Positions 53,096-64,000 of a stretch of DNA of 64,000 nt are shown piece after piece. A program made the translations under genes and the position numbers. Source of the stretch: Semisulcospira habei (Eukaryota; Mollusca; Gastropoda; Semisulcospiridae); contig BTPG01000003.1 in assembly GCA_036245525.1 (NCBI GenBank), positions 213,826,949-213,890,948 of the forward strand, read 5' to 3'. The first letter of the stretch is position 1. Each line of letters begins with the position of its first letter. The notes beneath the pieces were generated by a model, which was not told the origin of the DNA, ran no database searches, and saw only the letters and a list, made by a program, of their open reading frames with translations.

Positions 53096-55886
53096 ATGAA
53101 AATGAAGCACCCCGCAAAGAAGCAGTGCAACCTAAAAATCGGTCATCTGAATATCTACCACCTCTTCAATAAGGTGTTCGATTTAAACGTTTACTTAAAC
53201 GCACCTGAACCGTTCCATTTGTTTGGTTTAAGTGAAACACGTTTAAACCCTGATATGAGTAACGATGCCATCAGTATTTCCAACTTTAGTATTATTCGGC
53301 GAGACCCCTGTTTGCCTGGTCGGACTGGTATTGCCGTTTACATACATAACTCTATCCAAACACTCGTTTGTCGACGTGAAGACTTAGAAACCCCTGACGT
53401 AGAGTGCATCTGGCTTAAGGCCCTAAAACCAGACCAGTCATTATAGGTTTTTTTTATATCGTAACCCGTCTGCCTCGTATGAATGGTATGACGACTTCCT
53501 GCAATCCATTGAACATGTTGATTTGTCTAATAACGATGTCTTATTGCTAGGCGACTTCAATATTGATATGCTTAAATCTCACGCAGAATGGGATTGTGTT
53601 ACGACACAGCTTGGTCTAAAACAACTAGCTTCTTCCCCTACTAGAATTACTCCCACATCAGCAACACTCATAGATCACATTTACTCTAACCGTCCCCAAA
53701 ACGTATATAACGTTAGTGTTGCTGACCTCAGTATCAGTGACCACTATCCCACTGTATGTTTATGGTCATCAAAACTACCAGCGCAGCCTAAGCTTGGACA
53801 CACCACCATCTCTTATCGCTCCTTTAAACACTTCTGTGAGTCGGCCTTTCTAGCTGATCTTAACCAAACACAATTTGACATTGTACACAATGAAGACAAT
53901 CCTGACACTGCTTTGGATCTCCGGTATAATCTTTTCAACAGTGTGCTTAATAAGCATGCCCCTTTACGAAAAAAGAGAGTAAAAAATCATACGTTACCGA
54001 CTTGGTTAACACAGATATTATCCCAGCGATGGAACTTCGTAATAACTTAAGAAAACAAAAATAGTTTTCTGAGTACAAGCGCCAACGAAACCGTGTCAAA
54101 TCAATGGTGCGAAGGGCTCAGAAAACTCTGTTCGAACGAATGGTAAGGGAGAACAGAAACATCTTCTCTCTGGCAAGCGCTTAATCTTATCACCAGAGGC
54201 AACAGTAGAAGATCATCAGCTATTCCCTCTCAGCTCAACGCAGACACTTTTTTAACGAACACGTTCTGTCGGTTGCCCAGTCAGTAAACTCCTCATCCAA
54301 AACGTCAAGTACATATTCGTGTCCTGAGGCTCTACTTAACTTTTGTTCGCAAAGGACAGTGGATAAGTCATCCTTTTGTATTCCCCCTTTAGCAGTGCAC
54401 GAGGTTGGCAAGCTTATAAATTCACTAAAAAACAATAAATCGTCCGGACCTGATGAGATTAGCCCCCAAATACTTAAACCTTCCCTTCCTTACACAATTG
54501 AACCACTAACCTACATTTATAATTTGTGTATTCAACACAACACGTTTCCTACTGAGCTTAAACATGCTAAAGTAATACCCCTGCCCAAATCTAAAGATCT
54601 TACGGATGTGAATAACTACAGACCTATATCCCTTTTGTCTTCCTTGTCAAAACCACTTGAAAGACATGTTCACAAACATCTCTACCAGTACCTTGATACC
54701 TGTAATCTTCTACATACCCATCAGTCAGGCTTCAGACCAAAACATTCGTGCCATACTTGTTGACACCTGGTTAACTTCTATAAATCAATGTCAAATGATT
54801 GGGACAGTCTATCTCGATTTAAAAAAAGCCTTTGATCTTGTAGACCACAGCATCCTTTTGTCTAAACTTCAAGCATATTTATGCAATGCAGATGCCATAT
54901 CGTTTTTTAATTGCTACCTCAGCGGTAGGAGACAAAGACTTTTCTTAAATGGTAACTACTCGTCCCACGGTATTGTCACGAGCGGCGTGCCTTAAGGCTC
55001 TGTCCTCGGGCCATTGCTCTTCTGTGTCTTAAATGATCTACCACTGCACCTGAGTAGTAACCAAACCTCGTGTGATTTGTTTGCGGATGACGCAACTCTT
55101 CATACGCCTGATCATAGTGTTAATGCGATTAATACACGTCTGCAAAAAAGCATGCAGGAGGTTTCTCACTGTTGTGATTCTAATTCAATGGCTCTTAATC
55201 CATCTAAAACAGAATGCATGGTGATAGCCACACGTCAAAGACATCAGCTGCGCCCACTTTCTCTTAATCTAACAGTAAACGGCAAACCAGTCCAACAGGT
55301 ATCTCAACACCGTCTTCTTGGGGTCACGGTAGATGATCAACTTAAGTGGAAAACTCACATTAGCAGCGTATGTAAACGTGTCTCAAAAACCTTTATATGC
55401 TATCAAAGTTGAAATTCATTACCGATGTAGAGACGCGTACAATTTTCTATAACGCCCATGTAAAGTCGCACATAGACTACACATCAACAGTGTGGGATTG
55501 TTCAGGTGAAGTGCATTTAAAGAGGCTGAATACTTTACACAGGAGGGCTGCTAAACTTATCCTACCGGATCCTCAAATAGCAACGGAAAAAAATTGAAGT
55601 TCTTGGTATGCTTCCCCTGAAGAAGCACCTTATATGTAACAAAGCCATTTTATGTATAAACTGTGTAAACAAAAAGGGCCCCGTTATCTTGACCCATTTT
55701 TTTTCAGTAATTTCCTCAGGACATCCCAGACTGGGGCGGCACTATCAGGTTCCGCGGCCTCGCATTGACATCTTTAAATCTAGCTTAACATACTCAGGTA
55801 GTACTCTCTGGAATTCGATTCCATGTAACCTTAGAAGTATGTCCCTCCCCTCCTTTAAATTCGGCCTCTTCAAGTATCTAAAATAA
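53096..55886 (+). pseudogene. LINE ORF2: endonuclease and reverse transcriptase
   Basis: Endonuclease: KIGHLNIYHLFNKV, FGLSETRL, LLGDFNIDML and SISDHYPTVCLW. RT: NKSSGPDEISPQIL, NYRPISLLSSLSKPLERHVH, QSGFRPKHSCHT, TVYLDLKKAFDLVDH (A), a GVP block whose next codon is TAA at 54993-54995 (B), and CDLFADDATLHT (C). The C-terminal block is VKSHIDYTSTVWD and LHRRAAKLILPDP. Frameshifts lie near 53440, 54030, 54765 and 55400, with a stop near 54062. Confidence 0.88.
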
Positions 55887-55989
55887 TCCAGCTTTACATG
55901 GGGAAAACTGCATGTTCTTAGAATACATATATCGGCATGTGCATTGACTCCATGTCTGACAAGTAATACCTGCCTTGATGTACTGGCAC

Positions 55990-56065
55990 GCGTATGCGTG
56001 TGTGTGTTTGTGCGTATGTGTGTGTGTATGTGTGTCTGTGTGCATTCGTGCATATGGGTGTGTGA

Positions 56066-56123
<58 letters not shown>

Positions 56124-56460
56124 CTGTGTATGTGTGTGCGTTCATGCGTGTGGTCACGTTATGTGATCGTGTGCGTGTGTGCGTGGTCTGTCATAATGTG
56201 GCAGATTGCACACGCGTACGCGCACGCACGCACGCATGAGCGCAAGCACGCGCACACCATGTGCGCGATTTATGCAATTTATATGTTGGAATATTTTTTT
56301 TCATAATTTTTTTTTAATTCCCGTTAAAGTTTTTTTTTTAACACATTTCCTTTCTTTTCTATCGCGCTATATTCATTAGTATTTTGTTTTCTAGCACATA
56401 ATTGAATTCCTTAGAGGAGTGTGTGTGTGTGTGTGTGTTTGCGAGTGAACATGCGTGCGT
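55990..56460. repeat. (GT)n and GT-rich 3' UTR
   Basis: GT-rich tract with a perfect run near 56068-56120, then CG/CA-rich alternating purine-pyrimidine sequence at 56205-56265 (potential Z-DNA), and a short (GT)n near 56419-56440. Non-coding. Confidence 0.9.
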
Positions 56461-56604
56461 GTGTATGTGTCTGACCTAGTTATGTTTTAGAACATTGTTT
56501 TGTTTATGAAAACGTTGATAAGTAGTTTGTAGCAACGGCATTGGTCTTGTAACCAAATACTTCTACCGTTGTAAAATAAAAGTTCATTGTTCATTGTATT
56601 CTCC

Positions 56605-57180
56605 CTCACTCCACCATTTTCACTCTCCAACGAGTCCAGAACAATGCTGCCCGCCTCATCCTCAGAAAGAAAAAGTCCGACCACATCACACCCCTGCTCA
56701 AACTCCTTCACTGGCTCCCCATCCCCCAACGCATCCAATACAAAGTTCTGTCTCTCTGCTACAAATCTCTGAACAACTGCGCTTCTGCTATCTCTCCAAC
56801 TTACTTCACCCGTACACACCTTCCCGCTCCCTCCGCTATGCCTCCGACCCTCTCTGCCTCCACATCCCTCGCACCAAACTTAACACTTTTGGCCCCCGCT
56901 CCTTCTCCGTCTACGGTCCATCCACCTGGAACACTCTCCCACTCTCTCTCCGTCAGAAACACTCTCTCTCCTCCTTCCAGTCCGCCCTCAAAACTCACCT
57001 CTTTCAACAGTTTTAGCACTATATCATCACTCTCCCCACCCCAGGCTGACCGTCGTTAATGTATTTCGCTGTTTGTGGTACGTGAGTCATTGTCTAAAGC
57101 GTGCGCATGCGTGCGCGAGTTGTGAGTGCGCGCTTAGAGTTATAATTATTATAAGATAAGCACATTATAAATACCGTAAT
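56605..57180 (+). pseudogene. Second LINE type: RT C-terminal fragment
   Basis: A 5'-truncated LINE tail unlike its neighbours: NNAARLILRKKKSDHITPLL and HWLPIPQRIQYK in one frame, then, after a shift near 56760, PSRSLRYASDPLCLHIPRTK and SVYGPSTWNTLPLSLRQ ending HLFQQF at 57016. These blocks are typical of the C-terminus of L2/CR1/Rex1-type reverse transcriptases. A short ATT-rich tail ends it near 57190. Confidence 0.85.
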
Positions 57181-57194
57181 TATTATTATTTTTT

Positions 57195-57934
57195 ATGTGT
57201 GACGTCTAGTAGCTGGCAACAGTTCGTAACATTTCGCTACATTTTGTTTTTCAGTGCGCGTGAATTGAGCAGCTTTTATTTTGTTTTGGGAATGTTCTCG
57301 TTCGTTCTAAAGCTATCATATAACGTGTGATAGGGCTACCATACCTTTATGTGTCTTCAATATATATTAGGATTTAGAGCTGAAGTGAGCAGCCGAGTTT
57401 TTGTAGCCTATTTTAGTGATTCCAGGAGATTCTTATTTATGAGTTTCAGTTGTGTATTTCGTTCCGATTGGTTGCATTGTATGATTTCCGTAGACGATTC
57501 TGGAATTTGGTAGTATATATAAGGAGGGCGTTAGGAAAGCGTGTTCGTACATTGTCTTGCTTTGTCAGTTGTAGAGACACGCAGTTTATTGGGAGAGACG
57601 CTGTGTATGAGAAACTTTGTGTCGCAGTGTGGACATTGCAGAAGAGACTTTGTATCAGTATTTGTGCATTTGGAATTGCACTGAGTGGATATCGCATCTC
57701 TGAATTAAATATTGTTGGACTGTTACTCCAGTATTGTCTACATCTTTAAGCCACGTGTGACGGATTGCAGCTGAACATGGTTTATTTTAAAGAACCTTAC
57801 TTGCGTGCGTCTGGTGTGTTTATCATACTACGACTACAACTCCACCACGTAACATAGCTCAAACAAATATCGAATCGTTTCCTATGATTTATGCATGACC
57901 GTTATCACAGAACACCACAAACACAATCGTAACA
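57195..57934 (+). repeat. Rearranged LTR of the Gmr1-like family
   Basis: 57195-57854 matches 11709-12348 closely and ends with the LTR terminus CGTAACA. The first 205 bp of the LTR are missing. Directly after, 57857-57934 is the reversed copy of the LTR's first about 75 bp (11506-11581), ending TCGTAACA. Compared with 12348 it lacks any internal element sequence. Confidence 0.88.
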
Positions 57935-57944
57935 ATCTCCATGA

Positions 57945-58655
<711 letters not shown>

Positions 58656-58725
58656 TAAACAAACCCTGATGGTTAATGCTTTCATGTAATATAATTATGC
58701 ATTTATCTATATTGTTGGTGTGTGT

Positions 58726-58784
<59 letters not shown>

Positions 58785-58890
58785 GTATAAGATGAATGTT
58801 AAGTGCTATTATTATTTTGTATCATTTTTTTTTATTTTATTGTTGCATGAAATAATATGTGTAAATATAATTCTTTATTATTATTATTAA

Positions 58891-58956
<66 letters not shown>

Positions 58957-59052
58957 CTTTTAATCTATTTTATGTTGTAGATGTTAGCAATGGCAAGTTT
59001 GTAAAATGACGATTTGTTTCTGTCAAAACTTTTTACCATTGATAAATAAGGT
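58656..59052 (+). mobile_element. CR1-like LINE 3' end, copy 2 of chain
   Basis: Non-coding 3' UTR only: a (GT)n tract (58720-58780), (TTA)n (58875-58957), and the family's 3' end GTTAGCAATGGCAAGTTTGT ... TACCATTGATAAATAAGGTTTC just before (ATC)n. 5'-truncated within the preceding (CT)n. Confidence 0.8.
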
Positions 59053-59098
59053 TTCATCATCATCATCATCATCATCATCATCTCTCTCTCTCTCTCTG

Positions 59099-59172
<74 letters not shown>
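59053..59172. repeat. (ATC)n-(CT)n microsatellite
   Basis: ATC repeats then CT repeats, with a GTCA interruption near 59098. It joins LINE copy 2 to LINE copy 3. Confidence 0.97.
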
Positions 59173-59175
<3 letters not shown>

Positions 59176-59843
59176 TACAACTCGTTTACAACAACTGCAT
59201 ACTTATGTTTAAAATTCTCCACAAGAAAGCTCCACAGTATCTAACAGCTAAATTTGCTCCACAACGACAGTGTGAAAGGTCCTCGAGGAACAGTACTCTT
59301 CGATTACCACTACCTCGCATTGACTTATTCAAATCAAGCCTAGCCTTTTTGGGACCACTTTTATGGAATTCTCTTCCTCAACATTTAAAAACACTAACCC
59401 ACCTTTCCTCCTTTAAAACAAAACTACACATATACCTGATGGAAACTGCTTAGATATATAATTTTTATCCTGTCATTCTGATAATAGGTTATGTAAATGT
59501 ATATATGTTAGTGCGTGCATTTATATGGCTGTAAAGGTGTGTGTATGTATGTTTGATTCTTGGTACTTTGTGCTTGTTTTTGCTGTGCTATGATTTTTTT
59601 CCCCTATGTAATTTGTGCTGAGGAGTGTTACTTCCTTTTTTTGTATTTGTTTATTGCTACCTTAGTAGTATCATTTTCTGTACTGCGTGTATCTGTACTT
59701 ATTTAGTTAAGATTTTTGTTTGCTTTAATTTTTATTATGCTTGTCTGTATTATATTTCATGTTGTAGTACGTTAGAAACGGCAAGTTTGAAAAATGACGT
59801 ATTTGTATCTGTCAAAACTTCTACCGTTATGTAATAAAGTTTC
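59173..59843 (+). pseudogene. CR1-like LINE 3' end, copy 3 of chain
   Basis: Codes for the last about 82 residues of the RT ORF (59205-59453: MFKILHKKAPQYL, LPRIDLFKSSLAF, LLWNSLPQHLK), still open, then a 3' UTR ending GTTAGAAACGGCAAGTTTGA ... TCTACCGTTATGTAATAAAG before (ATC)n. Truncated at its 5' end inside the preceding (CT)n. Confidence 0.88.
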
Positions 59844-59977
<134 letters not shown>

Positions 59978-60762
59978 CACACACACAGCGCCCGTTGTGC
60001 ATGCAACCACCGATGCTGCAAACAGCACCGGTGGATGCATGAACAAAAGGGTTAATTTTCATTGTTAAACTAGTAGGTGGTTTTCATCACTGATTTACTG
60101 ACGCTTTAATTAGACGTTTATATTTGGTGATTGTGAACACGAGCATGGCAAGCTGACTGCTATTGTTACATATGTAACTTGGTCTTATCGTAAATCAGTT
60201 AAAGTGACTACCAACGTTATTGTCTGCATCCAAAAGGTTACACTGTGCTGTTTATTGATTACTTTGGTTCTGCCTTCTAGCCGCGTTGGTCATAAACTGA
60301 TGTGACAGTAACATTGAGTGTTACCACCAGAGACTGTGTTAGTTTTACACTGTAAAGATTGTACTCATTTAAAAAGAAAGACTTAATTTTCAGTCTCTTT
60401 CGTGTCTTTACAGTGAGACACACTATTAGCTTGAGTGATTTAATCAAAATTGTACTGGAACGACAAAGAAGGGAACTTAGTGACAGCCGAACATACAGGT
60501 GTTCCATGCGGCGTTTCAAGTTGCGTCACTTTTTTCTTGTAGTTCACTCACTCCCGCAGCGAGTTTTTGAGAGCTCAGTAGGTTAACTCCTACTTGTTCT
60601 CTGGAGGACTTTTATTTAATTACGTGGCCTTTTATCGTTTTATAGTTTTATAGTATTTTGTATTTCCGTGTTTTTCTGTATTCAATTGTTTCTTCATTGT
60701 TTATCTTGTGCACTCTGTATTTTGTAATAAGTCCAAGCGAATTTTCCATCAAAGGTGCAGTT

Positions 60763-63550
60763 ATGAGAATAGGGCACCTCAATGTGTTTCATTTGTACAA
60801 CAAACTAGCCTGATATATCGGTATATATTAACGATTCTACACCGTTCCACCTGTTTGGACTCAGTGAGATGCGTCTGAGTTCCTGTGTAAGCGATGCAGC
60901 AATCAGTATCCCCAATTTTTCAGTTATTAGACGAGACCCCTTGTCTCCCGGTCAAACTGGCATCGCTGTCTATATTCATAATTCTATCCAGAAATTAGTT
61001 CATCGACGCGTCGACCTAGAAATGATCGGGGTGGAGTGCGTATGGGTCGAAGTTAAGTGTCCGAAATCAAAACCGGTATTAATTGGGTTCTTATATAGAA
61101 ATCCCGCTCAACTTTTGAGTGGTACGATTAGTTTAGTCATAACCTTGACAGAGCTTTAAAAAAGAAGGCCGACATTCTTCTATTGGGCTATTTTAATATA
61201 GATTTACTTAAGCCGCACCCCGCCTGGGGCTCAACGTCATCTCTGTTTGGCTTAGTACAGTTAGTGAAATCACCCACCAGAATTACTCCAACTACTTCCA
61301 CGCTTAGAGACCACATATATACTAATAAACCCAAAGCCGTCTCTAACGTTGATGTCTCAAATCTTAGTGTTAGTGATCATTATCCTGTGGCTTGCTCCTG
61401 GTCTTCTAAACTCCCTAAACCAAAAAAGAACAGCCATACAACTATAACGTATAGAACATTCAAACACTTCAGGAAAGACGAATTTCTATTTGATCTAGAA
61501 AATACTCCTTTTAATGACGTGCTCCTGTTTTATGATCATAATACAGCCCTCAGTATTTGGTACTCTCTTTTCGTAAATATACTTAATAAACATGCTCCTC
61601 TACGCGAGAGGAGGGTAAAATCTAACACTCTTCCTCCCTGGCTTACTCCGGAAATCATGCAGGCGATGGCGCTTAGAAACGATCTACGTAGCAATAAAAT
61701 GTTCACTGAATATAAGCAACAGCGTAACCGTGTTAAATACATGATCAGAGAGGCAAGAAAAAAGTTAGTTCGTGACACGGTTAAAGACAGCAAAGATACC
61801 TCTACTATATGGCGCCTTCTAAACACACTTACTAGGGGGTCTCCAAGTACCGCAACTACCATTCCACTAATCTTACTGCTGATACATTCAATGACCATTT
61901 TCTTTCGATTGCCAAATCTCTAATCTCGCCAAGCCAGGATAACACTTATCACCGTTTAAATTTGCTGTATGAGTTTTGTCAACAAAGAACAATGGGCACA
62001 GCCCCCTTCTACATCCCTATGTTAGCTGTTCATGAAGTGGGTTTACTCATAAGTAACCTTCCAAATAAAAGGTCCTCGGGGCCTGATCAAATCAGTCCGA
62101 AAATACTTAAACTGTCTCTCCCATACATTGTAGAATCCTTAACTTATATTTATAATCTCTGTATCCAGCATAACACTTTTCCTAACGAACTTAAATATGC
62201 CAAAGTAATTCCACTTCCAAAAACAAAAGATCGTTCTGACCATAATAATTATCGGCCTACTTCTTTATTATCTGCTTTGTTCCAACCACTGGAAAGGCAC
62301 ATTCATAAACACCTGCTTGCTTACTTAGAAAACCGTAAGCTCCTCCACCCTTTCCAATCCGGATTTCGTCCGCAGCATTCATGCCACACAGCACTTACAC
62401 GCCTTGTTGACACATGGCTCAAGGGTATGAATAAGTCACAGTTAACAGGAGTAGTCTATCTGGATTTTAAGAATGCTTTTGATCTGATTAACCATACTAT
62501 TATGACTGCTAAGCTTCACACATACCTCAATAATGGAGACGCAGTTGCTTTTTTTCACATCTTACCTTACTAAAAGAAAACAAAAGGTTCTTGTTTATGG
62601 CTCATACTCCTCTCTCAAAGATGTAAGCTTCGGTGTGCCCCAAGGGTCTGTACTGGGCCCTCTACTGTTTTGCTTATTTATCAATGATTTGCCTCTACAT
62701 ATTACTTGCGAAGATGTACAATGCGGCCTTTTTGCTGACGACACCTCAGTTCATACAACTAGTAAAGATATACAGGTAATTTCCGACAACCTACAACAAA
62801 GTCTTCATGAAGTATCAGCTTGGTGTATAAACAATTCTATGGTTGTTCATCCAGCCAAAACGAAATCGATGGTAGTCGCCACGCGCCAAAAACAGCAGAT
62901 AATGCCTCTATTACTTAACCTTTCACTTAAAGGTAGTCAGGTAGAACAGGTAAATGAACATCGAGTACTGGGGATTACAATCGACAGTCAGCTAATTAAT
63001 GGCAAGCTCATACAGACGCCTTATGCAAAATAGTTGCCAAAAATCTCTTTATGTTATCAAAACTGAAATATTATACTGATTCAGATACCCGTAAATTATT
63101 TTATAACGCTCACATACGTTCTTATATCGATTACGCGTCATCGGTATGGGATGGGTGTAGTGAGGTCCATTTAAAGAGACTCAATTCCCTACACAGACGA
63201 GCGGCCAAAATAATCTGTCCTGATCCACACCTAAGCACTGAAAAAAGCTCTCAAAAGCAGGTCTCCTTCCACTTCAAGATCATTTTAAATATAACAAAGC
63301 AATCTTTATGTTCAAAGTGTGGAAACGCAAAACACCTGAGTACATCTCCACTTTGTTCCGTAAGTCTGAGTCCAAGCTTGGAAACATCAGAAAGCTTTTC
63401 ATAGTCCTAAAACCAAGGATCGATCTATATAAAACTAGCTTTTCCTTCTCAGGGGCACTTATCTGCAATGCGCTTCCCGACCATGTAAAATCCGCCTCCT
63501 CGCTAGCCTGTTTTAAAAGGGTCTCTGCAAATATTTTGTGGATCACTCAT
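60763..63550 (+). pseudogene. LINE ORF2: endonuclease and reverse transcriptase
   Basis: Endonuclease: a decayed start, FHLFGLSEMRL, GFLYRNPA, GYFNIDLLKPHP (first Asp of the usual GDFN lost to Tyr) and SVSDHYPVACSW. RT: NKRSSGPDQISPKIL, NYRPTSLLSALFQPLERHIH, QSGFRPQHSCHTAL, VVYLDFKNAFDLINH (A), FGVPQGSVLGPLLF (B) and CGLFADDTSVHT (C). The C-terminus has IRSYIDYASSVWDG and LHRRAAKII. Breaks near 60810, 61130, 61900, 62570, 63030 and 63250. Confidence 0.88.
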
Positions 63551-63672
63551 AGGGATGACTTAACCACTTGTGTTATATGTTTCTTTTTAAGCTGGGTCCA
63601 ATTTATTCCCAATTAAGTCTGTTATCCTTTTCATTTATCATTTGGACTCCTTAGCTCTGTCTATGTGTGAAG

Positions 63673-63708
63673 GGGGGGGGGGGTGGGGGTGGGGTGGGGT
63701 GGGGGGTG
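63673..63708. repeat. G-rich tract
   Basis: Runs of 4-12 G separated by T within the LINE 3' UTR. It could form G-quadruplex DNA or RNA. Confidence 0.85.
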
Positions 63709-63901
63709 TCTGTGCGTCTATGAGTATGTCTGTCTATGTGAATAGTGTTGTCATCTCTTTGCAAGTATTATGTTTACTTATATGTATGTATATTAATTAG
63801 TTAGTCTTGTAGTTGTTAGCAACGGCAGGTTGTAAAATGGCTGTTTCGATGACGATGTCAATGCCTAAACCGTTGTAAAATAAAGTTTCATTGATTCATT
63901 G

Positions 63902-63904
<3 letters not shown>

Positions 63905-63996
<92 letters not shown>

Positions 63997-64000
63997 GTCT
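63905..64000. repeat. (CT)n microsatellite at window end
   Basis: CT repeats with GTCTCTGTCT at the end, running out of the window, directly after the LINE 3' end. Confidence 0.97.

Larger units (their letters stand above)
50186..56600 (+). mobile_element. CR1-like LINE, near complete, decayed
   Basis: Contains ORF1 (50233 to about 51600, interrupted by a retroposon), an esterase-like ORF (about 51655-52694), endonuclease and reverse transcriptase (about 53096-55886), a 3' UTR with (GT)n, and the family's 3' end (GTAGCAACGGCATT ... TACCGTTGTAAAATAAAAG) at 56538-56582 followed by CATTGTTCATTG. It is a sibling of the minus-strand element at 5307-10021 and of the 60763-63904 copy. Several stops and frameshifts. 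Confidence 0.88.
60763..63904 (+). mobile_element. CR1-like LINE, ORF2 copy
   Basis: Starts at or near the ORF2 ATG (60763, MRIGHLNVFHLYNK) and runs through endonuclease, reverse transcriptase, a 3' UTR with a G-rich stretch (63673-63708), and the 3' end GTTAGCAACGGCAGGTTGTA ... AACCGTTGTAAAATAAAG before CATTGATTCATTGATT and (CT)n. No ORF1 seen upstream. Confidence 0.88.

Noticed and set aside
60359..60586. 75-residue frame before the 60.8-kb LINE
   Set aside because: No similarity to LINE ORF1 copies and no recognisable domain.

Overview
The window is animal genomic DNA, most likely from a marine mollusc (inference). It is dense in non-LTR retrotransposons with esterase-type ORF1s, a Gmr1-like Ty3/gypsy element, a Polinton/Maverick of the type seen in molluscs and cnidarians, a THAP-domain TTAA transposon, and long di- and trinucleotide microsatellites. 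I found no convincing single-copy host gene. Nearly every coding stretch belongs to a mobile element, and most are decayed by in-frame stops and frameshifts.

Layout. 1-4.6 kb: a (GA)n tract and a 29-bp minisatellite interrupted by a 417-bp retroposon and a 5'-truncated LINE with an RNase H domain, then two related repeats each ending in (CA)n. 4.7-10.0 kb (minus): CR1-like LINE with SGNH-esterase ORF1, endonuclease and reverse transcriptase, followed across a (GA)n tract by a second truncated LINE tail. 10.0-16.1 kb: two Gmr1-like LTR elements placed head to head, 8 bp apart; the plus one keeps gag, protease and integrase but has lost reverse transcriptase. 16.6-17.6 kb: an ORF1-like fragment and a fold-back. 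18.18-23.04 kb: a full-length LINE with 13-bp target duplications, whose ORF1 carries a 2A-like motif. 24.57-24.96 kb: a tRNA-derived SINE.

25.1-49.6 kb: a Polinton/Maverick with protein-primed DNA polymerase B, integrase, a packaging-type ATPase, a major capsid candidate of the F54H12.2-like family, a minor capsid (penton) candidate and several small membrane or coiled-coil proteins. Its polymerase gene is split exactly at a TTAA by an 11,194-bp Kolobok-like DNA transposon (27759-38952). That transposon carries two convergent spliced genes: a THAP-DDE transposase on the minus strand, and on the plus strand a three-exon gene that resembles the cysteine-rich cytoplasmic 'ballast' domain of P2X7 receptors. 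Inside it lie a MITE, a retroposon, a fold-back and a tandem duplication of the last transposase exons.

49.7-64.0 kb: a hairpin repeat, a complete but decayed CR1-like LINE (about 50.2-56.6 kb), a different LINE tail, a rearranged LTR, and a run of same-strand CR1-like LINE 3' ends, each separated from the next by the (ATC)n(CT)n microsatellite that ends the previous copy.

The two most interesting points are the transposon-borne P2X7-ballast-like gene nested in a virus-like element, and the repeated LINE-tail/microsatellite/LINE arrangement, which suggests that the LINE both makes and targets microsatellites.
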